Below, one piece after another: positions 45,380 through 56,889 of a stretch of DNA of 64,000 bases. Under the pieces are notes generated by a model. The model made no database searches. It was not told the DNA's origin and saw nothing but the letters and a program-made list of their open reading frames with translations. The translations under genes and the position numbers were made by a program. This stretch comes from Anthostomella pinea (lineage: Eukaryota; Ascomycota; Sordariomycetes; Xylariales; Xylariaceae): positions 3,348,001-3,412,000 of the forward strand of contig CAUWAG010000003.1 of assembly GCA_963556695.1 (NCBI GenBank), given 5' to 3'. How positions within the stretch are numbered: position 1 is the stretch's first letter; each line of letters starts with the position of its first letter.

Positions 45380-46780
45380 GGCCCTGCTGACTTCATTTCT
45401 CAGCTCGAGATCACCTCTACCGAGAAACTCTAAGGCAAGACAGAGAAAGAGAGCCAAAACACTAATACAGGTATAAATATTACCCTACACAAAGAATCTG
45501 CTTCTGTCCCAGCACTGTTTGACAGCTATCAATCGCCTATTGGCCTTGATGCGTCACCAGGCCCCACACAGCCATATCACGACCCCCACGTAAACCCACC
45601 TACCATCCCTACCATGGGACCACCTCTCGTACTGAAGCGCGCCGCCGGCGCCAGACTGTTCAAAGACTGGCCAGCCTGATCCGGCGATCGCGCCACCTAC
45701 CAGACACACTACCTCACACTAAGGAGCATCATCTCCAATGAGGAACTCCATGATGCTCTCGGGAACAATCAACACGTATGCAATTCCGTATACCGCAGCA
45801 TCCTCGAGACACACAGGATCAGAGTTACTGGCTGGATTCAAGACCGCATCGAAGATCCGTCCCTTGCATAGAATATCGAGGATTGGCTTACCGTCTTGGA
45901 GACGGCCTTCCTGCCTTGGTATGCCCAGGAACGCGCCTCGTGTTGAATACACAGATGTTGATTGATCTTATTGATTGTTCTGCTCTGCGTGCAGAGATTG
46001 ATCATCTGTCTTCTTGGTGGGTCAGATGCCCTGTGCGTTTCTGCCCCACTGGAGATCGTCCGGTGTCTATTTCCGGCTCCCATTCAACACCTCGCGCCAG
46101 TTGTATACCATTCGCTAAGGACACGCCCAACCGCTGGCGGAGTTTCTGGCAGTCTTTGATGCTCTCTGTTCGCAAGCCCGCAAGCTGGCCCCGACCGGCC
46201 CAGCCAAGGTCCACACAGTCACGGAGGCATTTGTCCCCTACCTGTGCAGAGCTCTGGCCAACCAGCTCGAAATCTCCCGCACGGAATACGAGCTGTTCAT
46301 CGCCAAGGTACAGGCTCTAGCCAATAACCTGGAGGCACTGCCGGAATTCCACTCCTCCAAGGGCGTGCGGAAGGAGTGGTACATTACTGACAAATTCAAC
46401 CCCAATATCATGGCCCCAACTCAAGGAGGCATACCAAATCAGGCAGACCCTGGAGGCACTCCCGCAGGAACTGTCGACACCAGTGGCAACACGTACATGG
46501 GCGGGACGCCAGGCGTTGTCGGGACCTTGAGACTGGCTGTTCAACCTTGAGCACCGCATTGGAGGACGACAAGGACACTGGCGCACGAGGGGTACATGTC
46601 CAAAGGCACCACCTATCACGGCTACAGAATATCGCAACCATGAATCTGTTAAACACTGCATCCGCTGCGGCAAGAATCCATCATACAGGTTTGGCGACTG
46701 TGACTATACAGGCTTTGTTCGCCACTTTCTGGCTGTCAGTAACAATGACAGCATGTCATCTGGTTCATCAAAAGACTAGC
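45380..46780 (+). pseudogene. Ty3/gypsy Gag remnant
   Basis: Interrupted frames read DQIKGPADFISQLEITST, FKDWPA, ISNEELHDALGNN, then after a frame change EFLAVFDALCSQARKLAPTG and LEISRTEYELFIAKVQALAN. A short CIRCGKNPSYRFGDC at about 46657-46701 is a zinc-knuckle-like end. Stops include TAG, TAA and TGA. Confidence 0.65.
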
Positions 46781-46884
46781 CTCTAAGCGAAGTCGAGCTC
46801 AGAGGCTAAATATAGATGTTTTTGGAGAGGATCTGCACCAGTCACTGTCACAGGAGCAGATAGAAACAGCGGAAGAGAGGTTAG

Positions 46885-47285
46885 ACAGCGTTCCATTTCT
46901 TATAAATACGCTGATAGACAATATATTCTATACTTCTGCTCTTTTTGACACGGGCTGTTTGTCCTATACCGAATTTAGTGAAAGCTTTATAAACCGAAGA
47001 CATCTCCCACACAAACAGATCAGCTAGCGGGAGCTTAAGCTCGCTGTAAACAGCGATGACTCCAAGTTCCGCAGGGACAGGCCAAAACCTATTTGCAATA
47101 TTAACCAGATGGCTTATGATATTATCGACATTAATGGCAGGCAGGAGCGGATCTATGGATATGTCATCCCGAGCCTCCATTACAATATTATCTTTGGCAA
47201 GGGATTGTGTGAACGTAATGATGTTCACTACAGAGCCAAGAAGCGCCAGCTACGCATCGTACCACCAAACAATAGAGTAAAAGTC
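46885..47285 (+). pseudogene. Ty3/gypsy aspartic protease remnant
   Basis: The catalytic triplet is visible in SALFDTGCLSYTEF (Asp codon at 46947-46949), and the late motif VIPSLHYNIIFGKGLCERND is the retropepsin ILG-like end. One TAG interrupts it near 47026. Confidence 0.75.
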
Positions 47286-47289
47286 TGTC

Positions 47290-47460
47290 ACAATGCCTGC
47301 GGCGTTGTGTTGCAATCTGGTGGATTAACAAAAATAACAAGGTGAGGAAGGAAAGGGAAGCTAGCAAAGTGGTGTGCGCAGCACACATCTTAAGTGGTGG
47401 TCCCGTTACTTTCTTATCTAATCTACATGTGACTTGATGACTAAGCATCCATCCATTCAG
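47290..47460. repeat. Short insertion between protease and RT
   Basis: GGTGAGGAAGGAAAGGGAAG here resembles GTGAGGAGGGAAAGAAGGAT at 50524 and GTGAAAAAGGAAAGAAAGAT at 48668, so three related inserts may lie in the same element. The borders are uncertain. Confidence 0.35.
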
Positions 47461-47929
47461 GTAGATACGGCTGTACACCGTCACAAAGTCTGCGAGAACA
47501 GTTGGATAGATAGTCCACATATCGTCGAGAGGACCAAGTCGATTAAGACCACACACCTTGTAACAGCGAGGATCTTCAACGCTAAGATTAAGAGGGCAAA
47601 GAGTGACCAAAGCCCCATTTTGATTGGCTCTATTACCATTAAAGATATCAACAAAGCACTAAAGAAACCAAACAAGAGAAAGGACAAGCCTTTGCTCTAC
47701 TCACTCAAGAACCAACTCTTAGAAGCCCTATGAGACGAGGCCCAGTATTTCATAGACGATGACGACAGCATGGTGCCCCCTCACTATACCGGATGAGATC
47801 ACGCTATCAATATTGAGATAGACGACTAAGGGCGACCAAAACGGGTGCCTTATGGACCACTTTACGACATATCTAGGGAGGAGCTCCTGGTGTTGCGGAA
47901 GACACTACTGACTACCTTGACAAGAGATG

Positions 47930-48612
47930 GATCAGAACAAGCACGTCATTAACAGGCGCTCTAGTACTTTTTATACGCAAGCCAGACAGCGGTCTGCGTT
48001 TTTGTGTCTATTACAGAGCCTTGAATGCCATAACCCAGTCCGATTGGTACCCCTTGCCCTTAATACGAGAAACGCTCCGCCAGCTGACCAAGGCAAAATG
48101 GGTTACCAAGGTGGACGTTCGCCCAGCATTTCACAAGCTGAGAATACAAGAAGGAGACGAGTGGAAGACGGCGTTTCAGACAAGGTATGGCCAATTTGAG
48201 TGGCTGGTTACCCTTTTTGTTACCCTTTTTGGCCTTTGCGATACCCTCGCAACCTTCTAACATTATATCAACTCTACGTTACAAGACCTGCTTGATGTCT
48301 ACACATCGGTGGATATAGATAACATTATTATCTATAGCAACAGGACATATAAGGACCACATGGACAAGGTTAAAATCGTTGTCTAAAGGCTAGGTAAGGC
48401 AGGCCTCCAAATCGACATTGAGAAATCCGCCTTTACTGTACATAAAATCAAGTACCTCGCATTTGTGATTCGAACAGGCGGCGGCATTAGTGTCAACTCC
48501 AAGAAGGTTGCAGCTATCAAGCAGTGGGAAGAACCCAAGGACGCCTCCACCGTCTGCTCATTTCTCAGTTTTGCCAGTTTCTATAGAGAATTTATCTGTC
48601 ACAAAGCGCAGG
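47930..48612 (+). pseudogene. Ty3/gypsy reverse transcriptase remnant
   Basis: YRALNAITQSDWYPLPLIRE, KVDVRPAFHKLRIQEGDEWK, TAFQTRYGQFEWLV, a degraded catalytic box reading VDIDNIIIYS in place of YVDDILIYS, then GLQIDIEKSAF, GGISVNSKKVAAIKQWEEP and SFLSFASFYREFI. Stops occur at 48258 and in the following segment. Confidence 0.8.
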
Positions 48613-48761
48613 TGTGAAGTGAACGTAAAAGTCCTGCTTTTACTATGTACGTGTAATAATCTCTCAGTGAAAAAGGAAAGAAAGATCTGGTCCACCAGCC
48701 AATTCTGGCCCACAATTACCCAATCCAGTGGTAGTCGGAGCCACACGTCCATTGCGCAAGG

Positions 48762-48937
48762 TGTTGAATACGAGGGTCAATTAATTGAGTGTATTGTGAT
48801 GTTGTGGTTGAGCACTGTCTATCTGTGTACGAGTTTTTAGTACTAGTTTTTGCCCTGGTGGCTGGTCGCAGTCTAGTGCGCTGTCATCCACGTGACATGG
48901 TCAGTGCATAGCCCAAATAGTCGGCTGGTATCTGACA
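48762..48937 (-). repeat. Solo LTR, family A, inverted copy
   Basis: The reverse complement starts TGTCAGATACCAGCCGAC and ends GTATTCAACA, 176 bp. It is very similar to 49152-49321, with which it forms a long inverted repeat, and to 58-233. Confidence 0.8.
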
Positions 48938-49029
48938 CCAGGTCACCTGATGCAGCGCACTGACCACTGCAGATGGGATGTCAGACCTGATGGGAGGTCA
49001 GACCATCACATTACCCCTTTTTTTCCATT

Positions 49030-49150
49030 ATTGTCGCGCTTCTTAACCGTTTAATTAGACACGGCGCAGCCTTCACCTTGGGACACGACAAGAAGAAAGC
49101 ATTTTGAACCCTCCAAGACCACCTTACGAGCACCCTGTTACTGATGATGT
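49030..49150 (+). pseudogene. Ty3/gypsy RT-RNase H connection fragment
   Basis: AAFTLGHDKKKAF, stop, TLQDHLTSTPVL is the standard linker (..KAFxxLKxxLTSAPVL). It shows that the element continues between the two inserted LTRs. Confidence 0.7.
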
Positions 49151-49151
49151 T

Positions 49152-49321
49152 TGTCAGATACCAGCGCACCATTTGGGCCATGCACTGACCATGTCACGTG
49201 GATGACAGCGCACTAGACTGCGACCAGCCACCAGGGCAAAACTAGTACTGAAAACTTGTACACAGATAGACAGTGCTCATTACAATATCATAATACACTC
49301 ATTTGACCCTTGTATTTAACA
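49152..49321 (+). repeat. Solo LTR, family A, direct copy
   Basis: TGTCAGATACCAGCGCACC ... TTGTATTTAACA, 170 bp. It is inserted in the RNase H entry of the Ty3/gypsy element: the protein resumes at TICDPDLETILEADASGYAI immediately after it. Confidence 0.8.
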
Positions 49322-49573
49322 ATATGTGACCCTGACCTTGAGACAATCCTGGAGGCAGACGCGTCGGGGTACGCTATTGGCGCTTCCCTATCCCAGATCA
49401 ATGCAAAGGGACGCCTTTGCCCAATTGAGTTTTTCTCCCGCAAATTAACACCAGTAGAAGCAAACTATGAAATACACGACAAGGAACTGCTCTCTATTGT
49501 TGCCGCCATGATCTATTTTAGAGGCCAACTATGCAGTATGGCGACAAAAGTTTTTGTGCTATCAGATTATTAA
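49310..49573 (+). pseudogene. Ty3/gypsy RNase H remnant
   Basis: LEADASGYAIGASLSQI, LCPIEFFSRKLTPVEANYE, IHDKELLSIVAAM and FVLSDY are the classic Ty3/gypsy RNase H landmarks, with the catalytic Asp and Glu present. The frame ends at 49573. Confidence 0.85.
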
Positions 49574-50500
49574 AACCTCCGTTATTTTATGACAATCCAG
49601 AGACTCACGGAACGCCAAGTCCGATAATCAGAGATCCTTTCCCAGTACAACTTCCATTTTATTTTCTGGGCCGGGAAAGACTTAGGGAAGCCCGACTTCC
49701 TGTCCCACCGCCCTTAAGACTGTATTAAGGGAGTAGACAACGGACGTCTCAAGAATAAGGAGTTTCAGCTGATCAAGGACGCCTGGCTTCCACCATGCAC
49801 AGATCATCCCTAGGCTGCTGCTGAAATATATGTTATGATCATAGCACCAGTCAGTACAAGGACCAGACGACAATCGTCCCCAGCAATTCATATTAAAGAC
49901 AATCCAATTACGTGAGAAGAGCTGAGCGTACTACCACCCGAATGACACGTTTTTATTAACCTTAAGCTCTAACATCTTTGAGATAAGGCTATTAATACTG
50001 ACAAGACGTATTGCAATATCTATGCTAGTGTTGCAAGAGGGGACAGAGCCTTACCTCCTAGCCTAGGGATTGACGTACAGGCTATTGATTACAAAATTGA
50101 AGGCAGAGGAGTCCTTTTGTATAAAGGATCAATCTGGGTGCCTGACTACAAGCCCCTCAGGACAGCATTAATACAGCAGACGTATGATTTCCATATTATA
50201 AGACACCCAAGAAAGAACATCACAGGATGGATCTTATAACGAAACTATTTCTGGCCTTAGTAATACAAGACAGTACGCTGCTTCTGCAGGAACTGCAGTA
50301 TTTGTGGCAGGTCTAAGGTCTAGTGTTAAGCGAAACAGGGACTTTTACGCCCGCTGCCTATACCATACCGCTTTTTCAGCGAACTTTTTATCGACTTTAT
50401 GACTGAGCTTCCCGGAGACGGGGACGCCCCACAAAACATGATGGTTATGGTTGATGTCACGGGGCAGATACAAGCACAGGACGAAGATGCCCATCAATTA
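49574..50500 (+). pseudogene. Ty3/gypsy integrase remnant
   Basis: An HHCC-type zinc-binding region is seen at about 50080-50330 (LLYKGSIWVPDYKPLRTALI, FHIIRHPRKN, CRNCSICGRSK). The core starts with FFSELFIDFMTELPGDGDAP, giving the first catalytic Asp, then breaks off. Several stops are present. Confidence 0.7.
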
Positions 50501-50693
50501 CTCGTATTGTACAAAAATACTCTGGTGAGGAGGGAAAGAAGGATCTGACATCCTACCAAAATCTGGTGGGGAGATAGATCTTCAATCCCGTCCTACTTTT
50601 ATCTCTCTAGCTGTGCAGTGGGGCAACGCGTCTACCCCACCAAGTCACGTGGTGGGAGCGCACACACCATAATGGATGGCAAATCCATCACAT

Positions 50694-50850
50694 GAGGGAG
50701 AAGACGAACAGAGTTCAGTCATAAGCCACGTAGAAAAAAAAAACCCTAAAAAAAACCATTGTTAATTTGCTCGAGGTTGCGGCAGAGCCTGAATTGATTT
50801 CAAGATTGATGCCTGCCATCTCCCAACCTGCTGGGTTGGGAACATGAAGT
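50694..50850. repeat. Dispersed repeat B, copy 2
   Basis: Matches 10139-10286 in the same orientation, with an A-rich expansion (about 50734-50757) in the middle. Confidence 0.6.
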
Positions 50851-50891
50851 CCAACGACTACCACGGGTCCCACGTCTATACCGTATAATCA

Positions 50892-51111
50892 GTTACACTG
50901 AACTTGCAAATGTCTCCGTACGCCCCTTATTGGCAACCGAATGGTGTGTTCATTGGAGGTAGAGAAACCGTTGTAGAACAGGCACAGGAGATGGCTTTTT
51001 GGACCAAACCTGCTTATTCTAGGGTGCTTATTCCATCATATAAATCTAGTATTGTGATCCAAAGACTGCTAGAGGCATGCCGGACAGAGACTTATGAGGG
51101 CGGAGTGTACA
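50892..51111. repeat. MITE family C, copy next to LINE 2
   Basis: Left end GTTACACTGAACTTGCAAAT then GTCTCCGTACGCC; right end CGGACAGAGACTTATGAGGG then CGGAGTGTACA, inverted. The interior TGCTTATTCTAGGGTGCTTA matches the other family C copies. The LINE insertion site is 27 bp beyond it. Confidence 0.6.
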
Positions 51112-51137
51112 AGTACAGCCCAGCTTGAGTTACATAC

Positions 51138-51152
51138 GGCAGTGCTGGAAAA
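51138..51152. repeat. Target-site duplication, right (3') side of LINE 2
   Basis: GGCAGTGCTGGAAAA, identical to 56760-56774, flanking the minus-strand LINE next to its CAAA-type tail. Confidence 0.92.
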
Positions 51153-51403
51153 TGTTTGTTTGTTTGTTTGTTTTGTATTTAACGTGGGGGGTAGCTCTTC
51201 AGTAGTGCAGGCCACGCCTCCCAGAGCCTCTGCATTGCAGGGTTGTGGAGGTCTCAAGAAAATAAGTACAGTCAGTCCCGCTCACGGGCCCATCCCGTTG
51301 TTGCGGCGGTATGACCTTGGGGTCATCCATCTGGTCCTTCAAGAACAGCTATCTATCGGAGACAGATTGTTGAAAAGAACTTGCTCTTCTCCACGAATTT
51401 TGC

Positions 51404-54400
51404 CTATTCTGTGCTCCTCTCCCCTAAGTATTGTAAACAGGCTGTCTTAGGCGAGTACCTAGACAACAACCGATTTTTTCCTAGCCTCTTACAAAAGAAA
51501 ATATATTGTGGTGTTTTCTTTTCACCACAGCTGCAGTGGTTGTTCGAGTCTGTATGCCCAAAGCGTTTGTGGTATCTGGCAAAGTTGCCATGTCCAGATC
51601 TGGCCGCTAGAAGTCTGTGTAGAGTGCTCCTCTTAAAGAATATAAGGCCTCTTTCAGTTATTGCATGTGAGTATACTTCTTGATACCTAGGTTCTGATTG
51701 GTCTTTCCACCATTGGTTGAACTCTTTCTTGCCCTTTCTTTTGAGATCTCTCTTGACCCAAGAGATTGTAAGAAGGTTTGTTGTGTCTGTTTCTAGCATA
51801 TCACCCTCTTTTGCTAATATATCGGCAGCTTCATTACCATCAATATCTCTGTGTCCAGGAATCCACTTGACGGTCACTCCAGGAGTGTGTGCTGTGGCGA
51901 GTTCTTGGAATCGCAGAAAAATTTTCTGTGATGTCTCGGGTGGAGTCCCATTGAGCCCATCCACCACTGATGTGTTGTCCAGGCAGACATATAGCTGTTT
52001 TCCGTGTCCAATTGCCCTGGCTGCTGCAAGACCTTAGAGAGCACCATAGACTTTCAGCATCTACTACTTCTGCTTGCAGAAGTCTACCCTTTCCCCGGTA
52101 TACTTCTTGAGTAGTGCCGTCTTTCCTGATGGTATAGCCCCATCCAGTACGGGTTGTGCCTTGGTTTGGTCGTCCAATTGTGATCTATCTGAGTAGATGA
52201 CAAGGTCAGTGTTCGCATTTCTTTCCTGTAGCCATTGCTTGAAGAGCTCTATTTCTTTGTCTTTGTCTTTACGGACTGGGGGCTTCTTCCATAATGGCTT
52301 GGTGAGTATTGGTCTCTAGAAGTCAGGGATTAATTAGAAGCTCCTTTGTAGCCTTGTTGGTTCTTTGCGAGCTTGTATTTGGAGCCTGCCAACAAGAGGG
52401 TGTCTCTGGTCTACTCGCCCGAGTCGGAGGTCGTGACGTCTTTTTATTGACTCTGCAAGAATTCCTGCTGGAGGAATCTGTGATTCAAAGTGTAGGATAT
52501 GTCCAGGGTGTGTTTTCCAGACTGGCAAGATAGCTCTGATTGCTGTTCGTAGTACAGCCTCTATCGTTCTAAGAAGCCCTTTAATGCGACATGCTGATGT
52601 CCCACCTAAGCTCCCAATTTTTTCTATTCCTGGGTACCAGGCCTCCAGGCCATGTGTAAGAATAGGAATAACACAAGTTTTCACAGCCTTCTTGGTTGAC
52701 TTTACTGGAAGTCCTTTGACTGTGTTGCATAGTCCTCGAAGGTGGTTTGCTACCTTACTAGCTTTCTTGGCCCAGTAAGAAACGTGATCTTTAAAGTTCA
52801 GTTTTCTATCCAGGAAGACACCCAGCCATCGCATGGAGTTCTTTGCTGTTCTGTTTATTGTCCTGTGGCGGACCGGAGGATTGTTTGAGTTCTTTTTCCT
52901 TGAGAAGTGCATGATCTCGGTTTTGTCGGGATCAAATTCAATAGCATTATTATGTCCCTATTGGTTGAGCAGGTAAAGATTTTCAGAAGCCTCTTTGGCT
53001 GTTTCTTTAAGGTCCTTTCCAATACAGAGAGTCGCTAGGTCGTCTGCATATCCAAAACGTCTCTTTTTCATACCGAGTCGGGCACAGATTGGCTCTGTAT
53101 ACAGCATATAAAGGATTAGAGAAGCTGGTAAGCCTTGTGGTAGCCTACAAATGAGAGCTTTTATGTCGGTCACAATACCTTCAAACCAAACTCTTGCGGA
53201 CCGTTCAGACATGAATGACTGGACCCATCTTATGAGAAAGTCTGGCCAGCCCTGTTCTCTCATATGAACCACCAGCCGTCCCATTAGGGCAGCGTCAAAG
53301 GCCCCTGTCACATCTGCTGTGACTACCGTTGCAACAAGGTCTTGGTCAAGGGCCTGCTCAATATCGTGTATGAGTGCAGCTACCAAGTCGGCGGCAGAGC
53401 GCTTTGGCAGAGCTCCAAAATGTTGTGGAGCTAGAATTCTGAGTTTGATGACAAACCAGGCAATTCTTTTTGTAATGAGTCGTTCTAGGCCTTTGCCAAG
53501 ACATGATAATAGCGATATTGGTCTGTAGGCCCTGGGGTTAGAGTAGTCTTTCTTGCCTGGCTTTGGGATCATCACCACCTCAGCTACTTTGAATGATTTA
53601 GGGTGGTGTCTAATCTGTAGACAGGTCTGGAAAAGGGCTCTAATATGCTCCCCAATGACTGGCCAGCAAGCTTTCAGAATCCGTACTGTGAGGGTGTCTA
53701 CTCCTGGGGAGTTGCTCTTGGTCCCTATAGTGCACCCTTCAGCCTCTTCTAGTCCGACATGGTATTCAAGGGGGATGTGTGGCTTGGCTTGTGTGATCTG
53801 AGCAGACCAGGGGTCGATGATATCATTATCTGGGGTACTTCGTTCAAGCGTGGCTAAGCATAGTGCATTTGCCTTTCTCTCTTGTGACTCAAAGATTTGG
53901 TCCCCTATGATGATTGGGGGGGAACGCAATCCTGCTGACAGCTTGTGCCAGGAAACAATTCTGTACAGGTCTTTTGGTTCAGTCGCTGAATCAATTAGAG
54001 TCTGCTAGTACTCTCTCTTAGCTTTTCGGACCACACAGCGAAATTCCCGTCCGGCTGAATTTCGCCCTTCTTGGCTTGTGGTCTGTTTAGAAAGGGCCCT
54101 GTATGTCTGAACAGCTGCTTTGCAGTCATCATTCCACCAAGCAGTGGGCCTAGATTGACGGGGCTTCTTGCCCACTGTCCTGATACAGCCTTGGATCATG
54201 CTTATCAAGCTTTATGTAAAGGCACTCACCTGGCCAGGGGATACACCCAGCCGGGGGAGTTCATGAATCCTGGTTTGGACATTATCTGCCAGCTCTTGTA
54301 GTTTATTGTCCGGTACTATCCATTGATTGGCCTTGTGGATTTGGTTTAGATCTCCCTGAATTGGAATGACTATTCGTAATGTCTTATGATCTGAGGTGCA

Positions 54401-54960
54401 CTGAAGTGTATCATTGACTGAGGCTTTAGCCATGGGGACATCTGAGAACACCAGATCTAGTATATTTCCGTCATCATATGTTGGGACATCTGGTTCAGAA
54501 ATCAGATCCAGTCCGTGGTCTGCCATAGTCTGTGCAAGTATGACACCACCATGATATCCTGGATTGCTCGAGTCCTAGGATGTGTCGCCAGCATTGAAAT
54601 CTCCAGTTATAACGCAGCCAAAAGGTGGAGTCCATACTTCCAGAATGTCATCCATTTCCTGTGGGTTGTCACATGGCCGGTAGACACTGGCGAATGTAAT
54701 GCCTTGTACCTTGGCCCAGGTGATGTCTCGTGTAGCATAGGGTCGAAATTGAGCCGCTTGAAGGTGTTTTCTCACTTAGATGAGAGATCTGGGCTGTGTA
54801 CTGTCGCTGTTCCAGGAATCCACTGGGGAATATATATTGTAATTAGTGGGTGTCTTTACTCCTATTCTCCTGCCTGGTGGTATACCAACCCAGGGCTCTT
54901 GCATCAGAATGATGTCTGCTTGTTCTCCTTTGTAGTCAGCCAGGTTGATGACTAACTCTG
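51404..54960 (-). pseudogene. LINE 2 ORF2 (endonuclease, RT, RNase H), broken
   Basis: Endonuclease pieces lie at about 54960-54212 (LMQEPWVGIP, GDFNAGDTS then stop, SDH). RT is open at 53929-52958 with TADVTGAFDAA, LPQGLPASLILY and GYADDLATLC. The thumb region lies at 52912-52334. RNase H with canonical WIPGHRDIDGNEAADILAK and a terminal CSCGEKKTPQYIFFC lies in the open frame 51967-51404. Frame changes fall between RT and RNase H (about 52330-52000) and in the endonuclease. Confidence 0.85.
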
Positions 54961-55044
54961 TAGGGCCTACACTCTTTTGTCCTCCTGCTGCATTTACACA
55001 ATGGATGATTGGATGCCCGTGTCGATGTGTTTCGTTTGATGTAC

Positions 55045-56679
55045 CTAGTATTGACTGACGATAATAGTATCGGTATCCTTGGGATGAGCTGTATCTGTTG
55101 TGTCGATTTGTATTGTGGTGTCTTTGTTATTATTATTAGGTATTGACCCAGCTTGGTTTCTGCCTATTTCATTGAAGGCCCTGGATCTGGCTCTTTCTCC
55201 GGCCAGCCTTATTTCCTGGATTTGCTCCCATGTGTGCTTGTGGATGATGCCTTTCACAACCTTGGGGCGTACAGGGCATTTGTCGAAATTGGCAGCATGA
55301 GGTTCTTTGTAATTGACACACTTTGGGATTGGTTTTTTGCACTCCCCCTGGTGTACTGCACTGGTGCAACATGCACATACTTGCTTTTCACATCGGTAGT
55401 TCCTACCATGGTATCTAAAGCAGCTCGCACACTGGTGAACCTTGGGGGAGTATTGAATATGTCTTAAGGTCATTGAGTGAGCAAAAAACGTGAATGGTTT
55501 CTTTGCTGTACGGGGCAGAGAGATCACCCATGTGGTCTCCGGATCAGAATCAACTGTGTTCCTTGAGAATATGTACCTTAAGGGTCTGTCACCTGTTTGG
55601 GCTTCAACTTCATCAGCAACAGCAATGTCGGTAATGTTGATTGTTAATCCTTCCGCACTGATGACCTTTCTTGGGCATCCATCAACCTTGTAATGATGCC
55701 AGACTGTGTGGGTCTCAATCTTTTGTGCCTTGAGAATGTCGGCAATTTCTTCTTGGAAAGCCAGAAGCTTAGCCTGAGTTGGCTTGTCCCTTAGGTGTAA
55801 GGTAAATCCAGAAGGACACCGTGTCACTTCTCTAAGCTCCTGAGGGTGGAGCTTAAGTCTTCTGTTTAGTGTAAATTTGATTCTATAAGGCTCTAAGTGG
55901 CTATTATCCATGCGGACAAAGACCCAGAGGTCATCCTGCTTCTTCTTCAGTTGGTTGGCAGTGATGAGGGCGCCAGGCTGTGTTTTCTTCATGGTAGTGT
56001 TGACTGTCCATGGATGCTGTCGTTGGCCAGAGGAGACAGCTTGGGCAAAGGTCATAATGGGCTTTCCTATCCCTGTCCCGCCAGGAGTGGTCTTTCTTTT
56101 GGGCGGATCTCGGGTTTCCAACCACTCATTCAGGCATTTGGAGAAGAAAGCGCTGAACTCCTTGGCATGAGAGTATAGTTCGGTTCCAGCTTTCTCAAGT
56201 GTCTTATCGACTGCTGTAGCACACTCCTGAAACATTGTTATCCTGGCTTCATAGAGATGCTTGTCTTTAGCCAGTATTTTGGCAACTTGGTCCTGGCATT
56301 CTGAAGAAGAGACTTTGTTCCCTGTATCACTTCTAATGACTTGGTCTGTAAGGATTTCGATTGACTGAGGTGATTCTATATCAATGGTGCTGCTATTATT
56401 GATATTTCAGGTTTTTCCTTTCAGAGGGGAAACAGTGGTGAAGTCAGCCTCAGAGACCTGTGACGGGCTGCTGTTGATGTCGTCGAGCAGTGCCTGGCGG
56501 AGCCTGCTTGGGGTTGCCAGGCCATATGTTCTTTTAGGGGCTGGGGATTTGAACACGCCGCCAGTAGTCGTCTTTGGGACGGCCACTGGCGTATTTGGGG
56601 GCCTATCGTGAAGGGGTGCGATCCAGCTTGTGAGAAAAATTTTCTGTGCTTTGGCAAGGATAGTCAGATACTGAGACAA
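55045..56679 (-). pseudogene. LINE 2 ORF1 (Gag-like, zinc knuckles), broken
   Basis: An N-terminal segment at 56679-56407 ends at a TGA after SPLKGKT. The main part, 56235-55045, is open with three Cys/His knuckles (CASCFRYHGRNYRC, CACCTSAVHQGEC, CVNYKEPHAANFDKC). One or two changes would be needed to join them, so the protein is not made intact. Confidence 0.8.
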
Positions 56680-56759
56680 ATGCCTGCTTTAGTGCAGATA
56701 TAGAGGTTGCGCCCTAACAGTGGGGCGCCAAGAAAAATAGTTGTTTTTGCAAGTTGGTT

Positions 56760-56774
56760 GGCAGTGCTGGAAAA
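56760..56774. repeat. Target-site duplication, 5' side of LINE 2
   Basis: GGCAGTGCTGGAAAA, identical to 51138-51152. Confidence 0.92.
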
Positions 56775-56889
56775 GGTTCAAAGATTGATTCACCGGTTAG
56801 TCATATCAATGTCACTCAACCATCGACTCCACGTTACCAAGACAGGGACAACGTGGTAGGAGAAACCCATAGAAGGATTTTGGATGATT

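Larger units (their letters stand above)
45360..50500 (+). mobile_element. Degenerate Ty3/gypsy retrotransposon
   Basis: Remains of one element appear in order: Gag, aspartic protease, reverse transcriptase, RNase H and integrase. That order (RT-RNase H before integrase) is Ty3/gypsy. Stops and frame changes occur throughout, and about 0.7 kb of foreign sequence with two solo LTRs interrupts the RT/RNase H junction. Its own terminal LTRs were not found. The integrase core breaks off near 50460-50500. Confidence 0.85.
51153..56759 (-). mobile_element. Tad1-like LINE retrotransposon, copy 2
   Basis: A 5607 bp non-LTR element on the minus strand, framed by a perfect 15 bp target duplication, so both borders are exact. 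The 3' end, at the left, is (CAAA)n read on the minus strand. The 5' end shares AACTATTTTTCTTGGCGCC with copy 1. It is better preserved than copy 1, with a 396-codon ORF1 segment and a 323-codon RT segment that keeps YADD, but it still has frame changes and stops in both ORFs. Full length suggests recent retrotransposition followed by mild mutation. Confidence 0.95.

Noticed and set aside
48490..48840. A 116-codon + frame in the Ty3/gypsy region
   Set aside because: It runs across RT sequence in another frame and into the inverted solo LTR; no protein features.
48762..49321. Long inverted repeat read as a TIR DNA transposon
   Set aside because: The arms start TG and end CA, a solo copy exists at 58-233, and a piece of the Ty3 host lies between the arms; two LTR insertions explain it better.
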